Part shown: positions 13,339 to 14,653 of the stretch, piece by piece | How positions within the stretch are numbered: the first letter of the stretch is position 1 | Layout of the letters: every line of letters begins with the position of its first letter | Source: Dehalococcoidia bacterium | GTDB taxonomy: Bacteria; Chloroflexota; Dehalococcoidia; Dehalococcoidales; UBA1222 | Reading direction: 5' to 3' | DNA length: 14,653 bases | NCBI GenBank assembly: GCA_009783135.1 | Contig: WRHS01000030.1 | Coordinates: forward strand, 1 to 14,653 | Translations under genes and position numbers: made by a program | Notes under the pieces: model-generated | Databases searched by the model: none | What the model was told of the DNA's origin: nothing | What the model saw: only the letters and a program-made list of their open reading frames with translations

Positions 13339-14349
13339 TTAAAGACCTTTTTGAGCCACAAAAGCAGCCAGATCGCCAAGGCGGCAGCAATAGCCCCACT
13401 CATTGTCATACCAGACGCAAATTTTGACCAGATTGCCTCCGATGAGCATAGTGGAAGGCGCGTCAAAAATTGAACTGTGAGGGTTGCCTTTGAAGTCGCT
13501 GGAAACGAGATCTTCCTCACAGTATTCCAGTACGCCGCGCATGGGACCTGCGGCGGCACTCTTAAAGGCCTGATTAATCTCATCTACGGTGGTGTCCCTG
13601 CCGAGTTCAGCTACCAAATCCACCATGGAAACGGTGGCGATGGGTACGCGGAAGGCAACCCCGTGCATCTTGCCGTCAAGTTCCGGTAAAACGCGCCCGA
13701 TGGCGGTTGCGGCACCGGTTGATGTGGGTATGATGCTTTCGCAGGCGGAGCGGGCACGACGCAGATCCTTGTGGGCCGTATCCTGCAATTTTTGGTCGTT
13801 GGTATATGAGTGAATGGTACTCATCATGGCTTTCTTTATGATGAAGTTGTCGTTGAGTATTTTGGCAGCTGGTGCAAGGCTGTTGGTGGTGCAGGATGCG
13901 TTGGATATGATGTTATGATTTTGAGCGTCATATTTTTCCTGATTGACTCCCAAAACAATGGTGACGTCATCTTTTTTGGCAGGGGCGGAAATAATGACTT
14001 TCTTGGCGCCGCCTTTGATGTGTGATGCGGCTTTTTCGGCATCCGTGAAAAGACCGGTGGATTCAATGACTATGTCAGCTCCCGCCTCGCGCCACGGAAT
14101 AGCGGCGGGGTCTTTTTCGGCGAAAACACGAATGGGTTTATTGTCTATGTTGATGGTGTTGTCTGTCGTGCTGACGCTGCCGTTATAGCGCCCGTAAGTG
14201 GTGTCCCATTTGAATAGATGTGCATTTGTTTTGGTGTCTGTCAGGTCATTGATAGCGACCACTTCAATCTCATCGGCGTGATACTGCTTGATGGTGCGCA
14301 GAGTTAAACGCCCGATGCGACCGAACCCGTTGATGCCTACCTTGATCAT
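13339..14349 (-). CDS. gapA: Glyceraldehyde-3-phosphate dehydrogenase, type I
   Basis: This glycolytic enzyme converts glyceraldehyde-3-phosphate, phosphate and NAD(P)+ to 1,3-bisphosphoglycerate. It is cytoplasmic and tetrameric. The 336-residue product has the Rossmann start KVGINGFGRIGRL, INDLTD (33-38), SNASCTTN with catalytic Cys153, His180 (STIHSYTNDQ), HKDLRRAR (193-200), and the end NLVKICVWYDNEWGY. Where NAD-specific enzymes usually have Leu-Pro before HKDLRRAR, this one has Thr-Ala (191-192), while Asp35 is kept; coenzyme choice is therefore uncertain. GAGGAGG lies six bases ahead of the ATG. It has its own promoter and terminator, so it is monocistronic. Confidence 0.97.
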   Translation of the reverse strand: MIKVGINGFGRIGRLTLRTIKQYHADEIEVVAINDLTDTKTNAHLFKWDTTYGRYNGSVSTTDNTINIDNKPIRVFAEKDPAAIPWREAGADIVIESTGLFTDAEKAASHIKGGAKKVIISAPAKKDDVTIVLGVNQEKYDAQNHNIISNASCTTNSLAPAAKILNDNFIIKKAMMSTIHSYTNDQKLQDTAHKDLRRARSACESIIPTSTGAATAIGRVLPELDGKMHGVAFRVPIATVSMVDLVAELGRDTTVDEINQAFKSAAAGPMRGVLEYCEEDLVSSDFKGNPHSSIFDAPSTMLIGGNLVKICVWYDNEWGYCCRLGDLAAFVAQKGL

Positions 14350-14378
14350 GGAAACCCTCCTCTTTTGATGTTACCGGC

Positions 14379-14407
14379 AGTATACACCTATTTTTCCCAT
14401 TTGGCAA
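14379..14407 (-). promoter_or_regulatory. gapA promoter
   Basis: On the minus strand TTGCCA (14402-14407) and TATACT (14379-14384) are exactly 17 bp apart. The start would be near 14372, leaving about 22 bases of leader with the strong Shine-Dalgarno. The -35 box overlaps the U-tract of the upstream terminator. Confidence 0.8.
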
Positions 14408-14442
14408 GAGAAAAACGCCGGAGCGGTTTCCCGCCCCGGCGT
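14405..14442 (-). terminator. Intrinsic terminator of the LPXTG protein gene
   Basis: On the minus strand ACGCCGG(G)GCGG-GAAA-CCGC(T)CCGGCGT forms a 12-bp stem with a GAAA loop, followed by TTTTTCTCTT. The only non-Watson-Crick position is a G-U pair in the minus-strand RNA. It lies 33 bases after the stop codon. Confidence 0.92.
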
Positions 14443-14475
14443 GTAGATTGAGTTTCAACGGTTTTCGCGGGAGCC

Positions 14476-14652
14476 TCACACGCGGCTTTTCTTGTTCTTG
14501 TACAGGCCGCCGAACATGGTCATGAGCCCGAAACCCGCGATTCCGAAAAGGCCGGACGATCCGCCGCCGATGCCAGTCAGGGGGAGCTGCTCGTCTTCGA
14601 ACTCGAGCTCGTCGTCGATGATCCATTTGTCTTCTTCGGGCGGCAGGGCGGC
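14476..14652 (-). CDS. C-terminal end of an LPXTG cell-wall-anchored protein (partial)
   Basis: Only the last 58 residues are in the window; the 5' end lies beyond it. The fragment is acidic at first (LPPEEDKWIIDDELEFEDEQ). It then has LPLTG at 14572-14586, a Gly-rich hydrophobic stretch (GIGGGSSGLFGIAGFGLMTMFGGL), and a basic tail YKNKKSRV. This is the standard sortase sorting signal: LPXTG, membrane span, positive tail. A sortase would cut between Thr and Gly and join the protein to a surface partner. Third codon positions are mostly G or C, unlike the genes to the left. The domain architecture upstream is unknown. Confidence 0.85.
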   Translation of the reverse strand, partial: AALPPEEDKWIIDDELEFEDEQLPLTGIGGGSSGLFGIAGFGLMTMFGGLYKNKKSRV

Positions 14653-14653
14653 C

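Noticed and set aside
1..14653. CRISPR arrays, rRNA genes, T-box or other riboswitches
   Set aside because: No regularly spaced repeats, rRNA-like stretches or riboswitch structures were seen; leaders ahead of lysS and serS are too short for a T-box.

Overview
The window comes from a bacterial chromosome of middling GC content. It carries housekeeping genes with small accessory inserts between them. Transcription runs mostly leftward (minus strand). The best guess for the host is an uncultured member of the Chloroflexota, class Dehalococcoidia. This rests on family resemblance from memory (serS with a GLALPR motif 3, a CetZ-like tubulin homologue, a cysteine-rich Fe-S protein and the dnaX-ybaB-recR core). 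No database was available and a clostridial host is not excluded. Promoters look like the sigma-70 type, most protein genes have Shine-Dalgarno sites, and two strong intrinsic terminators are readable.

Layout: (1) 1-1750 holds two serine tRNA genes on the minus strand, tRNA-Ser(GGA) and tRNA-Ser(TGA). Between them is a small plus-strand membrane protein gene, and after them a plus-strand hicA-hicB toxin-antitoxin pair with its own promoter and repeat-rich operator-like region. (2) 1756-5655 is a minus-strand group reading lysS, serS, a membrane-anchored beta-rich protein and a DUF2177 membrane protein. A good promoter lies ahead of lysS. (3) 5738-8240 has recO, then an AT-rich Abi-family HEPN gene, then recR. 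The Abi gene therefore sits between two genes of the RecFOR repair pathway. (4) 8258-10164 has dnaX and ybaB overlapping by ATGA, with recR just downstream: the classical dnaX-ybaB-recR module. (5) 10285-12084 has a cysteine-rich Fe-S-type protein and a non-canonical tubulin/FtsZ-superfamily GTPase. (6) 12281-13278 is a plus-strand pair: a PNPOx-like flavoprotein and a five-helix membrane protein, divergent from the tubulin gene. (7) 13339-14349 is gapA, with a complete promoter and terminator. (8) 14476-14652 is the C-terminal end of an LPXTG surface protein, GC-rich and cut by the window edge.

How the parts work together: dnaX, ybaB, recR and recO serve replication and recombinational repair. 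lysS, serS and the two tRNA-Ser genes serve translation, with three seryl-decoding genes inside about 4 kb. HicAB and the Abi/HEPN protein are both predicted RNA-targeting stress or phage-defence modules placed among core genes. The most distinctive observations are the CetZ-like tubulin paired with an Fe-S-type protein, a possible slippage site in dnaX that would give a gamma-like short product, the sortase-type anchor protein with unusual base composition, and the gapA promoter that overlaps the upstream terminator.
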